This document shows, one piece after another, positions 42,621 to 51,868 of a stretch of DNA of 64,000 nucleotides; positions within the stretch are counted from its first letter, which is position 1; the number at the start of each line of letters is the position of its first letter. Origin of the DNA: Mesorhizobium loti. GTDB lineage: Bacteria; Pseudomonadota; Alphaproteobacteria; Rhizobiales; Rhizobiaceae. A program made the translations under genes and the position numbers. The DNA is taken from the NCBI RefSeq assembly GCF_013170705.1, contig NZ_CP033334.1, positions 4,255,501 through 4,319,500 of the forward strand. The letters are read 5' to 3'. The notes under the pieces were generated by a model. That model had not been told where the DNA came from. It made no database searches and was given only the letters and a program-made list of their open reading frames with translations.

Positions 42621-43067
42621 ATGATCAACGACGTCTATAACGCGAAAATTCTCGGCTTTGCCGGAAACATTGAACGCATCGGCCGGCTCGACCATCCGGA
42701 CGCGACCGCCAAGGCGCACTCCAAACTGTGCGGTTCGACCGTTACCGTCGACCTCAAGATGGAAGACGGCGTGGTAACCGACTTCGCCCATGACGTGAAG
42801 GCCTGCGCGCTCGGCCAAGCGTCGTCCTCGATCATGGCGCGCCACGTTGTCGGCGCGAGTGCCGAGGAATTGCGCGCTGTGCGCGACACCATGCTGAAGA
42901 TGCTGAAGGAAAATGGCGAGCCACCGCAAGGACGCTTTGCCGACCTGAGGTATCTGGAACCGGTGCGCGACTACAAGGCGCGCCATGCCTCGACCATGCT
43001 GACCTTCGACGCCGTGGTCGACGCCATCGGCCAGATCGAGAAGAAGCGCGCCGAAGAAGCGGCTTAG
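42621..43067 (+). CDS. IscU/NifU-like iron-sulfur scaffold protein
   Basis: A 148-residue protein of the IscU/NifU N-terminal family. Two of the usual three cluster-binding cysteines are present (SKLCGS and VKACALGQASSS); at the third position, where the family has K-C, this protein reads RHASTML with no Cys. The same region keeps the surrounding pattern (LEPVRDYKAR). It may therefore not act as a classical scaffold, or may use another ligand. Start 42621 follows GGAAAATA. The gene converges on the LysR gene with a 4-base overlap and is divergent from folE. Confidence 0.85.
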   Translation: MINDVYNAKILGFAGNIERIGRLDHPDATAKAHSKLCGSTVTVDLKMEDGVVTDFAHDVKACALGQASSSIMARHVVGASAEELRAVRDTMLKMLKENGEPPQGRFADLRYLEPVRDYKARHASTMLTFDAVVDAIGQIEKKRAEEAA

Positions 43068-43984
43068 GCTTGCTCCAGCTTGTGTCTGCTTTCGGCAAAC
43101 TCGGCTCTTAGCCAGTCGGCGAACGCGGCGGCCGGTTCCGAAAGGTCCTTCAGATTCCTGGCCACCAGCCAGTAGGCGCCAGACGCAACGTCGATGTCGA
43201 ACGGCTTGATCAGCGCTCCGGACGCGACTTCCCCGCCGATCTGCAAGAGATCACCCAGCGCCACGCCATGTCCGAGCAGCGCGGCCTGCTTCGACAGCGA
43301 GGCATCCGCCAGCATCGGACCTCGCGCCGGCACGGCGTCGGCGGGCACGCCGGCCGCCTCGAACCAGCGCGCCCAGCCCTGGCGGTTTTCCTCGTGCAAG
43401 AGCGTGTAGCGGGCGAGGTCGATCGGCTTCTCGAGGGCAGGGCCCGAGGCGAGCAGCACCGGCGACAGAACCGGGGAATCGACCGTCGAGGCAAGCCGCT
43501 CGGCCTGGCTGCGAGGCCACGAGGTGGCATGGGCGCTGAAGCGCAAGGCAAGTTCGGGCTGGTCGCCGCGGAAATCGATCAGCCTTGGATCAACTTCCAG
43601 GGACACGTCGATATCGGGCCGCAATTGGCGGAATCGGTTGAGCCGGGGCACCAGCCATACGGATGCAAGCGACGGCTCTACACTGACGCGGACCAGGGAC
43701 TGCGCGGGGACCGCTGCCAGTTCCGACAGCAGCCGGTCGATATCGTCGAAGCTTCTGACCAGTTGGGCAAGCAGCCGGCGACCGGTATCGGTCAGTCCGA
43801 CACGGCGATGATGACGTTCGAACAGAGGCTGGCGCAGGAAGGTTTCGAGCTCGCGGATCTGCCGGCTGATCGCAGCCTGGGAGACGAAAAGTTCCTCGGC
43901 GGCCCGGCTGAAACTCAGATGCCGCCCCGCCGCCTCGAAACTCCTCAATGCCGTCAACGGCAGGCGCCCGCGCTTCATTCGCAT
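43064..43984 (-). CDS. LysR-family transcriptional regulator (GcvA-like)
   Basis: A 306-residue LysR regulator. The N-terminal winged HTH reads LPLTALRSFEAAGRHLSFSRAAEELFVSQAA followed by the linker helix (ISRQIRELE), in the GcvA/AmpR-like style. The effector-binding domain fills the rest. The divergent small gene at 44069 shares its promoter interval (85 bp) and is the most likely target. The ligand is unknown. Confidence 0.92.
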   Translation of the reverse strand: MRMKRGRLPLTALRSFEAAGRHLSFSRAAEELFVSQAAISRQIRELETFLRQPLFERHHRRVGLTDTGRRLLAQLVRSFDDIDRLLSELAAVPAQSLVRVSVEPSLASVWLVPRLNRFRQLRPDIDVSLEVDPRLIDFRGDQPELALRFSAHATSWPRSQAERLASTVDSPVLSPVLLASGPALEKPIDLARYTLLHEENRQGWARWFEAAGVPADAVPARGPMLADASLSKQAALLGHGVALGDLLQIGGEVASGALIKPFDIDVASGAYWLVARNLKDLSEPAAAFADWLRAEFAESRHKLEQA

Positions 43985-44068
43985 AATCCAGGGTTATCCG
44001 AAATGGAAATTATACTCGTTTGAAGGCCAAGGCCAGCGGCGGTCTAATCGCGTCAAAGGAGACCGACC

Positions 44069-44227
44069 ATGAACCAGTTCCTGAACATCTTCGGCGATGT
44101 GATGCGGATCGCGACGTTCCAATGGCGTGACGAAAGGCTGCATACAAAGTGTGGCCAGGAGCCGATCCGCCCCGACCGCTGGGTGCCTCCGGTTGACCGG
44201 CAGCCGTTTCGCCGCTTCCGCCCATGA
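44069..44227 (+). CDS. Small protein divergent from the LysR gene
   Basis: A 52-residue protein (MNQFLNIFGDVMRIATFQW...) rich in Arg, Trp and Pro at its C-terminal end. AGGAG lies eight bases before the ATG, a strong ribosome site. Its position opposite the LysR gene suggests control by that regulator. No family recognised; it is too short for most gene finders. Confidence 0.6.
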   Translation: MNQFLNIFGDVMRIATFQWRDERLHTKCGQEPIRPDRWVPPVDRQPFRRFRP

Positions 44228-44303
44228 CGCACAAGGGGTGGGGATTGCGTTCTCCCGGCGAAGCTCACATCTATCGCGGGAAGAACGCGATACGGAGATT
44301 GCG

Positions 44304-44678
44304 GTGCACGACCCGCATGGGCATGCCCACACTGCCAGGCCGCCGGGACGCGGCCGCAACTGGCCCGGCCCATGGCGCAAGACGCCTGGCCGTCTCTTCG
44401 GCACGTCGCTCGTGCGCCTCTACCAACTGACGCTATCCGGCTTTGTCGGCAATTCCTGCCGGCATCTGCCGACCTGCTCCGAATACGCGCATGAGGCGAT
44501 CGCCCGCCACGGCCTGTGGGCCGGTGGCTGGATGGGCCTTTTTCGCGTGCTGCGCTGCGGTCCATTCGGCACGCACGGCGTCGATTTGGTTCCGGAAGTG
44601 CTGGCGGACCGTTATGTCTGGTTCATGCCTTGGCGCTATTGGTGGATAGGCAGAAAGGGCGGCAAAGCCAACAACTGA
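44304..44678 (+). CDS. yidD: Membrane protein insertion efficiency factor YidD
   Basis: A 124-residue YidD-type protein that assists YidC in membrane protein insertion. The family core is complete: [50 protein letters not shown] and the HGVDLVP end, with the three conserved Cys. GTG at 44304 with GGAG six bases upstream is the best start; the extra N-terminal 40 residues are His/Arg/Pro-rich. It stands apart from the rnpA/yidC locus. Confidence 0.92.
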   Translation: MHDPHGHAHTARPPGRGRNWPGPWRKTPGRLFGTSLVRLYQLTLSGFVGNSCRHLPTCSEYAHEAIARHGLWAGGWMGLFRVLRCGPFGTHGVDLVPEVLADRYVWFMPWRYWWIGRKGGKANN

Positions 44679-44826
44679 GGATAGTGCTGAAGGCCGTTCA
44701 TCCTCTGGGCGTTTACGATCCGGTAGGGTTAACGCAAGCCTGCACAAAGACTGCGCATTTGAGACAAAATCGAGACAAGAGACCTCGCTAAGCCCGCTCG
44801 CGAACACCCTTCTGGAGCGAGCATCA

Positions 44827-45645
44827 ATGCGTAACATCGACCGTCTTCCCTTTATCCTGGCTGGAGTCCTGTTCCTGCTCGCCTGGCTGCTGGGGTTCCC
44901 GATGCGCGCGCAATCGGCGCCGCTTGGGGATGTGCACTGCACGCTGATCGCCGACGCGGCGACCGGCAAGACGCTTTACCAGGACGGGACCTGCGATCAG
45001 CGTTTCAGCCCGGCCTCGACGTTCAAGGTACCGCTTTCGCTGATCGGCTACGACGCCCGTATCCTGAACGATGAGCACACGCCGACCTGGGATTACAAAC
45101 CCGAATTCAATGCGGTGAAGCGTGACCAGAAGACTGTCGACCCGGTGATCTGGGAACGCGATTCGATTATCTGGTATTCCCGGGAGATCACCCGCCGGCT
45201 GGGCGGCGAGAAATTTGCCGGCTATGTATCGAGGCTCAACTATGGCAATGGCGACGTTTCAGGCAATCCCGGCAAGGATGACGGGCTCACGCGTTCCTGG
45301 GTCAACTCCTCGCTCAAGATCACGCCGGTCGAACAAGTTGCCTTCCTGCGCCAGCTGCTCGCTGGCAAGATGCCGGTGTCGGCGAAGGCGCATGAGATGA
45401 CACGCGCAATCATACCAAGCTTCAAGGCCGGTGATTGGGCCGTTCAGGGCAAGACCGGCAGCACGAGGCTCGGCGAGGGCGGCAAGGACAAGCGCTCGCT
45501 CGGTTGGTTTGTCGGCTGGGCCCGGAAAGACGGACGCCAGATCGTGTTCGCCCGGCTGGTTGTCGATGCCAATCGGACTGATATGCCGAAAGGGTTGGCG
45601 ACGCGGGCCGCGTTCCTGAGGGATCTGCCGCAACTGATCAAGTAG
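44827..45645 (+). CDS. Class D (OXA-type) beta-lactamase
   Basis: A 272-residue serine beta-lactamase that hydrolyses penicillins in the periplasm. Motifs: S64-T-F-K67 (nucleophile and the lysine that is carbamylated), S113-I-I115 at the SxV position, YGN at 139-141, and K209-T-G. A signal peptide covers the first 30 residues ([16 protein letters not shown]...AQS-A). C38 and C56 may form a disulfide. No mobile element or integron site is near, so it looks like a resident chromosomal gene. Substrate range cannot be read from sequence. Confidence 0.92.
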   Translation: MRNIDRLPFILAGVLFLLAWLLGFPMRAQSAPLGDVHCTLIADAATGKTLYQDGTCDQRFSPASTFKVPLSLIGYDARILNDEHTPTWDYKPEFNAVKRDQKTVDPVIWERDSIIWYSREITRRLGGEKFAGYVSRLNYGNGDVSGNPGKDDGLTRSWVNSSLKITPVEQVAFLRQLLAGKMPVSAKAHEMTRAIIPSFKAGDWAVQGKTGSTRLGEGGKDKRSLGWFVGWARKDGRQIVFARLVVDANRTDMPKGLATRAAFLRDLPQLIK

Positions 45646-45656
45646 GCTGGGCTTTA

Positions 45657-45694
45657 CGGCGGCGGCATCTGCTCATAAAAGACTGCCGCCGCCG
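45657..45694 (+). promoter_or_regulatory. Large GC hairpin upstream of thrS
   Basis: CGGCGGCGGCA (45657-45667) pairs perfectly with TGCCGCCGCCG (45684-45694) around a 16-base loop. No U-tract follows. It lies 12 bases after the beta-lactamase stop. Confidence 0.5.
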
Positions 45695-45713
45695 GACGCC
45701 TCCGGCCAACCTG

Positions 45714-45754
45714 ATGCAGGTCGCGGCCGCAAGCCGCCGGTGACCTGCATTTTA
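45714..45754 (+). terminator. Terminator-like hairpin between the beta-lactamase gene and thrS
   Basis: ATGCAGGTC (45714-45722) pairs with GACCTGCAT (45742-45750), with an inner stem GCGGC/GCCGC and TTTTA directly after. It is either the terminator of the beta-lactamase gene or, 38 bases before the thrS start, an attenuator in the thrS leader. Confidence 0.55.
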
Positions 45755-45791
45755 CCACCCGCGCTCGTTTGCGGGACTGGATAGGAGATAC

Positions 45792-47771
45792 ATGATGCTG
45801 AATTCCGTTTCCCTGACATTCCCCGATGGCTCCGTCCGCGACTACGACGCGGCGATGACCGGTGCCGGCCTGGCCGAATCGATCTCGAAGTCGCTGGCCA
45901 AGAAGGCCGTCGCCTATGCCATTGATGGCACCGTGCGCGACCTCAGTGACCCGCTCGGCAAGTCCGGAAAGGTCGAAATCATCACTCGCGACGATGCGCG
46001 CGCGCTTGAGCTTATCCGTCACGACACCGCCCACGTGCTGGCGGAAGCCGTGCAGGAATTGTGGCCGGGAACGCAGGTGACCATCGGGCCGGTGATCGAG
46101 AACGGATTCTATTACGACTTCGCCCGCAACGAGCCGTTCACGCCGGATGATTTTCCGGTGATCGAGAAGAAGATGCGCGAGATCATCGCGCGCAACAAGC
46201 CGTTCACCAAGGAGGTCTGGTCGCGCGACAGGGCCAAGAAGGTGTTCGCCGACAAGGGCGAGCGCTACAAACTTGAACTGATCGACGCCATTCCCGAGGA
46301 TCAGGATCTCAAGATCTACGCCCAGGGCGACTGGTTCGATCTCTGCCGCGGTCCGCACATGGCTTCGACCGGCCAGATCGGCAATGCCTTCAAGTTGATG
46401 AAGGTGGCCGGCGCCTATTGGCGTGGCGATTCGAACAACCCGATGCTGACGCGCATCTACGGCACGGCCTGGGCCGACCAGGCGCAGCTTGATGCCTACC
46501 AGACGATGCTGGAGGAGGCCGAGAAGCGCGACCATCGCAAGCTTGGCCGCGAGATGGACCTTTTCCATTTCCAGGAAGAGGGACCGGGCGTCGTCTTCTG
46601 GCATGCCAAGGGCTGGAAGATGTTCCAGAACCTGGTCAACTACATGCGCCGCCGGCTCGACGAGCAGGGCTACCAGGAGGTCAACGCTCCGCAGGTGCTC
46701 GACAAGAGCCTGTGGGAAACGTCAGGCCACTGGGGCTGGTATCGTGACGCCATGTTCAAGGTGACGGTTGCCGGCGACGACACCGACGACGATCGCGTTT
46801 TCGCGTTGAAGCCGATGAACTGTCCGGGCCATGTGCAGATTTTCAAGCATGGGTTGAAGTCCTATCGCGATCTGCCCGTAAAACTTGCCGAATTCGGCAA
46901 TGTGCATCGCTACGAACCATCGGGCGCGCTGCACGGGCTGATGCGCGTGCGCGGCTTCACGCAGGACGATGCGCACATCTTCTGCACAGAGGAGCAGCTG
47001 GCGTCGGAATGCCTGCGCATCAATGATTTGATCTTGTCGACCTATGCCGATTTCGGCTTTGACGAGATCAGCGTGAAGCTGTCGACGCGGCCGGACAAGC
47101 GTGTCGGCACCGACGAGGCGTGGGATCACGCCGAGGCGATCATGGGCAGCGTGCTGGAGACGATCAGGACGAGATCCGGCAATCGGATCAAGACTTCGAT
47201 CAATCCGGGCGAGGGCGCCTTCTACGGGCCGAAGTTCGAATATGTGCTGAAGGATGCCATCGGCCGCGAATGGCAGTGCGGCACGACGCAGGTCGACTTC
47301 AACCTGCCGGAACGCTTTGGAGCCTTCTACATCGGCTCCGATTCGGAGAAGAAGCAGCCGGTCATGGTGCACCGTGCCATCTGCGGCTCGATGGAGCGTT
47401 TCCTCGGCATCCTGATCGAGAACTATTCCGGTCACTTCCCGCTGTGGTTCGCGCCGCTGCAGGTCGTGGTCGCGACGATCACGTCCGACGCCGACGGCTA
47501 TGCGACCGAAGTGGTGGCAAAACTCAAGGCCGCGGGCTTGTCGGCCGAGGCCGATCTGCGCAACGAGAAGATCAACTACAAGGTCCGCGAACACAGCCTG
47601 GCCAAGGTTCCGGTCATCCTCGTCTGCGGCAAGCGCGAGGCGGAAGAGCAGACGGTCAACATGCGCCGGCTTGGATCGCGTGACCAGGAGTCGCTGGGCC
47701 TTGCCCAGGCAATCGATCGGCTGACCGAAGAAGCGGTCACGCCCGATCGCCGGCGCAAGCGCGCCGCCTGA
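45792..47771 (+). CDS. thrS: Threonyl-tRNA synthetase
   Basis: A 659-residue class II synthetase. TGS domain (residues 1-65), editing domain with the zinc-like HDTAHVL and, later, CRGPH (Cys/His), catalytic domain with motif 2 [17 protein letters not shown], zinc ligands (Cys in MNCPGH, His in DDAHIF, His in VMVHRA), and C-terminal anticodon domain. ATG 45792 and 45795 are tandem, preceded by AGGAG. A terminator follows at 47793. Confidence 0.98.
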   Translation: MMLNSVSLTFPDGSVRDYDAAMTGAGLAESISKSLAKKAVAYAIDGTVRDLSDPLGKSGKVEIITRDDARALELIRHDTAHVLAEAVQELWPGTQVTIGPVIENGFYYDFARNEPFTPDDFPVIEKKMREIIARNKPFTKEVWSRDRAKKVFADKGERYKLELIDAIPEDQDLKIYAQGDWFDLCRGPHMASTGQIGNAFKLMKVAGAYWRGDSNNPMLTRIYGTAWADQAQLDAYQTMLEEAEKRDHRKLGREMDLFHFQEEGPGVVFWHAKGWKMFQNLVNYMRRRLDEQGYQEVNAPQVLDKSLWETSGHWGWYRDAMFKVTVAGDDTDDDRVFALKPMNCPGHVQIFKHGLKSYRDLPVKLAEFGNVHRYEPSGALHGLMRVRGFTQDDAHIFCTEEQLASECLRINDLILSTYADFGFDEISVKLSTRPDKRVGTDEAWDHAEAIMGSVLETIRTRSGNRIKTSINPGEGAFYGPKFEYVLKDAIGREWQCGTTQVDFNLPERFGAFYIGSDSEKKQPVMVHRAICGSMERFLGILIENYSGHFPLWFAPLQVVVATITSDADGYATEVVAKLKAAGLSAEADLRNEKINYKVREHSLAKVPVILVCGKREAEEQTVNMRRLGSRDQESLGLAQAIDRLTEEAVTPDRRRKRAA

Positions 47772-47792
47772 TTTGAGCAGCACCTTTGATGG

Positions 47793-47820
47793 TGGCGGTG
47801 GAGCGATCCACCGCCATTTT
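47793..47820 (+). terminator. Rho-independent terminator after thrS
   Basis: TGGCGGTGGA (47793-47802) pairs with TCCACCGCCA (47807-47816) around gcga, followed by TTTT. Confidence 0.85.
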
Positions 47821-47856
47821 CATATCCCTGTCACGCCGATCTTGTAACGAGCCCCC

Positions 47857-48801
47857 ATGCTCAAGCTGAAATTGCGCGAACGGTCCTTTCCCGAACTTTC
47901 CTACGCCAATCCGCACCAGCCGGTGCTGGCGCGGTGGTTCATTCATTCCGTCGAAGGCCTTTCGGGCCGCGATCGTTTTGCGGCACTCTACGATTTCTGG
48001 CGCCGTGAGGTCGTACCGACCGGTGAGCGCGTGTTCAGCCGCATGCTCGACCTGATCGATGTCGGCGTGCGAACCGCCGATCAATGGCCGCCCGCACAAT
48101 TGCCCGATACGCCGCTGGTGATCGTTGCCAACCATCCCTTCGGCATTGGCGACGGCATTGCGGTGCTCTCGCTGGCGGAGCAGCTCGGGCGGCCTTTCCG
48201 GGTGATGATCCACAAGGATCTGCTCAGGATTCGCGAAATGGAACCCTATTCGCTGCCGATCGACTTTTCCGAGACCAAGGACGCGCTGAAGAACAATATG
48301 GCGGTGCGCCATGAAGCGGTGCGGCTGCTGAAGGAAGGTGTCACCATCGTGGTGTTCCCGGCCGGCGGTGTTGCCACCGCGCCGAAAGGGTTCGGCAGGG
48401 CGCGCGACCTGCCATGGAAGATGTTTCCCGCCCGCCTCGTCCAGGAAGCGAAGGCGTCGGTCGTTCCCATGCATTTTTCCGGGCAGAACGGCAGGCTGTT
48501 CCACTTGGTCAGCGGGCCGATGAACATGGCCGAGCGCGACGGCCGGGTGGCCAAATTCGTCGGCAAGGCCTCGTTGACATTGCGCACGTCGCTGCTCATC
48601 CGCGAATTCGCACGGCTGTCCGGCAAGGCGATCGACGTGCGCGTCGGCGATGTGCTGAGCTGGAGTGAGCTGGAGCCGCTGCGCGACCGCAAGGCATTGC
48701 TCGAGCGGCTTTACCGCGGCGTGTTCGACCTGGCGCCACAGCTGCCACGCCGCCGGATTCCCTTCCTGCCGGCACGGACAAAGCTAAAGCTGGCAGCCTG
48801 A
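47857..48801 (+). CDS. Lysophospholipid acyltransferase (PlsC-like) family protein
   Basis: A 314-residue glycerolipid acyltransferase-like protein. The active-site block is IVANHPFGIGDGI (His and Asp of the HxxxxD-type motif, with one extra residue), and the second motif is VVFPAGGVAT. Relatives acylate lysophospholipids or ornithine lipids; rhizobia use ornithine lipids, but the substrate here is not determined by sequence. The start follows the thrS terminator by 36 bases. Confidence 0.82.
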   Translation: MLKLKLRERSFPELSYANPHQPVLARWFIHSVEGLSGRDRFAALYDFWRREVVPTGERVFSRMLDLIDVGVRTADQWPPAQLPDTPLVIVANHPFGIGDGIAVLSLAEQLGRPFRVMIHKDLLRIREMEPYSLPIDFSETKDALKNNMAVRHEAVRLLKEGVTIVVFPAGGVATAPKGFGRARDLPWKMFPARLVQEAKASVVPMHFSGQNGRLFHLVSGPMNMAERDGRVAKFVGKASLTLRTSLLIREFARLSGKAIDVRVGDVLSWSELEPLRDRKALLERLYRGVFDLAPQLPRRRIPFLPARTKLKLAA

Positions 48802-48825
48802 AATCGGGGAATGGGCCGTAGAAGG

Positions 48826-49788
48826 CTAATCCGCGCCTTCTTCCGGGTCCATCGCCGCCGCTTCGGTGGCCAGAACCTCGATCTCCTGGTTCTGACCGGC
48901 CACGACCGTGAAATCCTTCTGGTAGATGCGGTCGCGGTTCTTGGCGATGATGGTGTAGTCGCCCTCGGCAAGCACCATCGAGGCGAAAGCGCCGACGGTT
49001 TCCTTGATCGGATCGCCGGATTCGTTGAGCAGCGACCAGGACGTGTCGGCAATCGCCTCGCCGCCGGTTTCGCGCACCAGCTTCATCGTGATCTCGGCGG
49101 CGTGATGCTCGACGGTGGCCTCGGTCAGCTTGCCGGCCTCGACGCGGATGTCGGAGCGGATCACCGCGTTGACCGCGCCATAGGTCGAGACGACGTGGTA
49201 GATGCCGGCATTGAGCCGCACGACGCTGTTGGGTTCGACGTCGGGAATGATCAGCGCGCGGTCGCCATTGGCCTCGGCGGTGCCCTCATAGATCGAGAAG
49301 CGCAGTTTTTTCGGGGGAATGCGCACGCCGCCGGACAGAACCGCGTCGAGCTTCAGGCCTCCGGCGTCGAGCACCAGGCTTTCCCGCTTGGCTTCCTTGC
49401 CGACAGTGATGCGCTTGGTGGCGCCGGCGCGGCCATAGGAGGCATGGACCAGATAGCTGCCAGGCTCGAGCTGGAAGACGGCACTGCCGCCATGCGCGGA
49501 GGCCACCATCGGCAATTTGCCGTTGACGGGTTCGGGCTTGAAGACACGCCAGACAAGGCCACGGGTGATGTCGGTGCCCTTGTCGGTCAGTTGGGCCGAC
49601 AAAGTGATGGCGCCACCGCCGCCAAGCGCCAGCGGGGCTTCTGTCCTGGGCGTCGCATAGCTCGAAATCCCGGGAAGTTTCAGGTCGCTGACGCCGTCCT
49701 TTTCCTGCGCAGCAGCGAAGGAGACCGGCAGCAGGAACAGCGCGGCGCAGAGCCAAACCAGGAAAAGACGCAGTCGCCCCTCAAACAT
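48826..49788 (-). CDS. Secreted protein of unknown function
   Basis: A 320-residue protein with a clear signal peptide (LFLVWLCAALFLLPVSFAAAQ). The mature part appears as three or four repeats of a beta-sandwich type with recurring patterns such as GSYLVHASYGRAGATKRI, GIYHVVSTYGAVNAVIRSD and GDYTIIAKNRDRIYQKDF, each G-x-Y-x(V/I). It probably sits in the periplasm or outside the cell. No known family name was recognised. The start at 49788 (MFEGRL) is preferred. Confidence 0.75.
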   Translation of the reverse strand: MFEGRLRLFLVWLCAALFLLPVSFAAAQEKDGVSDLKLPGISSYATPRTEAPLALGGGGAITLSAQLTDKGTDITRGLVWRVFKPEPVNGKLPMVASAHGGSAVFQLEPGSYLVHASYGRAGATKRITVGKEAKRESLVLDAGGLKLDAVLSGGVRIPPKKLRFSIYEGTAEANGDRALIIPDVEPNSVVRLNAGIYHVVSTYGAVNAVIRSDIRVEAGKLTEATVEHHAAEITMKLVRETGGEAIADTSWSLLNESGDPIKETVGAFASMVLAEGDYTIIAKNRDRIYQKDFTVVAGQNQEIEVLATEAAAMDPEEGAD

Positions 49789-49942
49789 GCCTTGCGTTGA
49801 AGCCCATGGCGGTGGCAATTTCAAGGCTTAAGAGTCCGATCCACGACTCTTCAGCCCGGCGCTCGCGCGCCTTTGCCCGAGCCGCCCGAATTCCCAATGG
49901 TGCGCTTCAGCTCAAAACAGAGTGTCTAGGAGACTTGCGCCC

Positions 49943-50527
49943 ATGGCGTCGCCGATCATCGACTTCCTGCTGACCCGAAATTCAGCACCGATTCCGGACC
50001 TCAAGGAGCCGGCACCCAGCGATGCCGATATCGCGACGATGATCGCCGCCGCCACGCGCGTGCCCGACCATGGCCGGCTCGAGCCCTGGCGCTTCATCCT
50101 CTATCGCGGCGATGTCCGCGTCGAGATCGGCAAGAAGCTCGCGGAGCTCGCCGAACAGCGGGAAGGGCCGTTGCCCGAGGGCCGCCGCAACCAGGAGCTG
50201 GCGCGCTTTTCCCGTGCGCCGCTGGTGATCGGCGTGGTGTCGGTGCCGAAAGAGAATCCCAAGATCCCGCAATGGGAAATGTTCCTGTCCGGCGGCATGG
50301 CGGCAATGAACCTGATGATTGCTGCCAATGCACTGGGCTATGGCACCAACATGATCAGCAACTGGTATTCCGACGTGCCGGAGGGCAGGGCAATCCTCGG
50401 ACTGGCGCCGCGGGAGCGCGTCGTCGGCTTCATCCACATCGGCTCTTATGCCGGCCAGGCGCCGGAGCGGCCACGGCCCGATCCGGCCAAGCTCTTCGCC
50501 GATTACTCAGGACCCCGGGCGGGCTGA
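49943..50527 (+). CDS. Nitroreductase family protein
   Basis: A 194-residue FMN-dependent nitroreductase-like protein (YdjA/TdsD type). FMN contacts are suggested by the RVPDHGRLEPWRFIL stretch, SGGMAAMNLMIAANALGYGTNM and GFIHIGSY. GGAGAC lies before the ATG at 49943. Its stop is followed directly by the start codon of a decayed flavin reductase (TGAATG), so the two were once an operon. Confidence 0.92.
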   Translation: MASPIIDFLLTRNSAPIPDLKEPAPSDADIATMIAAATRVPDHGRLEPWRFILYRGDVRVEIGKKLAELAEQREGPLPEGRRNQELARFSRAPLVIGVVSVPKENPKIPQWEMFLSGGMAAMNLMIAANALGYGTNMISNWYSDVPEGRAILGLAPRERVVGFIHIGSYAGQAPERPRPDPAKLFADYSGPRAG

Positions 50528-50989
50528 ATGTTCTATGAGCCGTCCATGGGACACGGGTTGCCCACGATCCGTCGAAGGCGATCGTGGCGCCGCGCCCGGT
50601 CGGCTGGATATCGACGCTGAACAAGGCGGGCGAGATCAATCTCGCGCCATACTCTTTCTTCAATGCGGTTTCGACACGGCCTTTCATCGTCTGGTTCTCG
50701 TCGGAAGGAGAGAAGGACAGCGCCTCCTTTGCCCAGGAGACCGGCGAGTTCGTCGCCAACCTGGTCAGCCGCGATCTCGCGGAGAAGATGAACTACACGT
50801 CCGTCAACGCGCCGCCTGGCGTCAACGAGTTCGTCTATGCCGATCTCGCCATGGCGCCTTCGCGTCTCGTCAAGCCGCCCCGTGTGGCGGCAGCGCCCGC
50901 CGCGCTGGAATGCCGGGTGACGGAAGTCTTCCGCCCAAGGGCGTTGGACGGAACGCCAACCAGCGCCGTCGTCGTTGCCGGCGAGGTCA
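50528..50989 (+). pseudogene. Flavin reductase family gene, frameshifted and truncated
   Basis: Starting at ATG 50528 the frame reads MFYEPSMGHGLP and then shifts: at 50561 the run CCCAC should be CCCCAC for the frame to continue into DPSKAIVAPRPVGWIS, the flavin reductase/flavoredoxin N-terminus. The downstream frame stays similar to the family through VVVAGEV and then ends at the 3' end of the CitE-like gene on the opposite strand. About 50 C-terminal residues are missing. Both a frameshift and a truncation are present. Confidence 0.8.
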
Positions 50990-51868
50990 GGCGGAAATGC
51001 CTGCCGCCCTCGCGCGTGCAAGCAGCCTTTCGGCCAGCCGCAGATGCGGGCGGTCGTACATCTTGCCGTCGATACCGACGACGCCGGGATTGCCGACCGC
51101 CTCGAACGCCGCGACGATTGCCGCCGATTGCTCGACCGCCTCGGCGGAGGGCGTGAAGGCCGCATTGATGACCGGTACCTGGTCGGGATGGATCGCCATC
51201 TTGCCGGTGAAGCCGTCTCGCTCGGCCTCGGCGCATTCCGTGGCGAATGCCGCCATGTCGCGAAAATTCGGGAACACTGTGTCGATCGCGGCGACCTCTG
51301 CGGCTCCGGCCGCCAGGATAGTCGTCAGGCGGGCGTGGCGGAACACGTCGGTGTAACGGCCCTGCTCGTCGCGGGTGGAGCGCGCGCCGATCGCCGCCGA
51401 CAGGTCTTCCGCGCCCCAGGTCAGACCGGCGAGCCGCGCGCTTGCGCCGGCATAGGTCGCCGCGGCGAGTATTCCTGTCGGGGTTTCGGTGATGATCGGC
51501 AGGATCCTGATCGAGCCGTCGGGCAGGCCGTTCTCCGCCTCCCGAACCCTGAGCTTTGCCGAGAGGTGCTGCACATCCTGGCCGCTGTTGGATTTGGGCA
51601 GCATGATGCCGTCCGGCTTTGCCGCAACGAGCGCGGCGAGATCGTCGTCGGTCAATCCGGTCGAAAGGTCGTTGACCCTGACATAGATGGCCGAGGTGGT
51701 TTGCCCCCTGCGTTCGACGATAAAGCGTGCGGCGACCGCGCGCGCCGTAGCCTTGTTCTGCGGCGCCACGGAATCCTCGAGATCGACGATCACCACGTCG
51801 GCGCCGGCGCCGAAACCCTTTTCCAGCTTGCGTTCGGAATCGCCGGGAACGAACAGCAGCGAACGCAT
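50987..51868 (-). CDS. CitE/HpcH-type CoA ester lyase
   Basis: A 293-residue HpcH/HpaI aldolase-family protein (malyl-CoA, citramalyl-CoA or beta-methylmalyl-CoA lyase). Signatures: SLLFVPGDSERKLEKG, DVVIVDLEDSVAP with the metal Asp/Glu, ITETPTGILAA, LTWGAEDLSAAIGA, and GKMAIHPDQVP. The start is at 51868, overlapping the MaoC stop by one base (TGATG). The pairing with a MaoC hydratase fits glyoxylate/ethylmalonyl-CoA or methylaspartate-type carbon routes. Confidence 0.9.
   Translation of the reverse strand: MRSLLFVPGDSERKLEKGFGAGADVVIVDLEDSVAPQNKATARAVAARFIVERRGQTTSAIYVRVNDLSTGLTDDDLAALVAAKPDGIMLPKSNSGQDVQHLSAKLRVREAENGLPDGSIRILPIITETPTGILAAATYAGASARLAGLTWGAEDLSAAIGARSTRDEQGRYTDVFRHARLTTILAAGAAEVAAIDTVFPNFRDMAAFATECAEAERDGFTGKMAIHPDQVPVINAAFTPSAEAVEQSAAIVAAFEAVGNPGVVGIDGKMYDRPHLRLAERLLARARAAGISA

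Noticed and set aside
45646..45791. T-box riboswitch for thrS
   Set aside because: No T-box consensus, specifier loop or antiterminator layout could be seen, and T-boxes are largely a Gram-positive feature.
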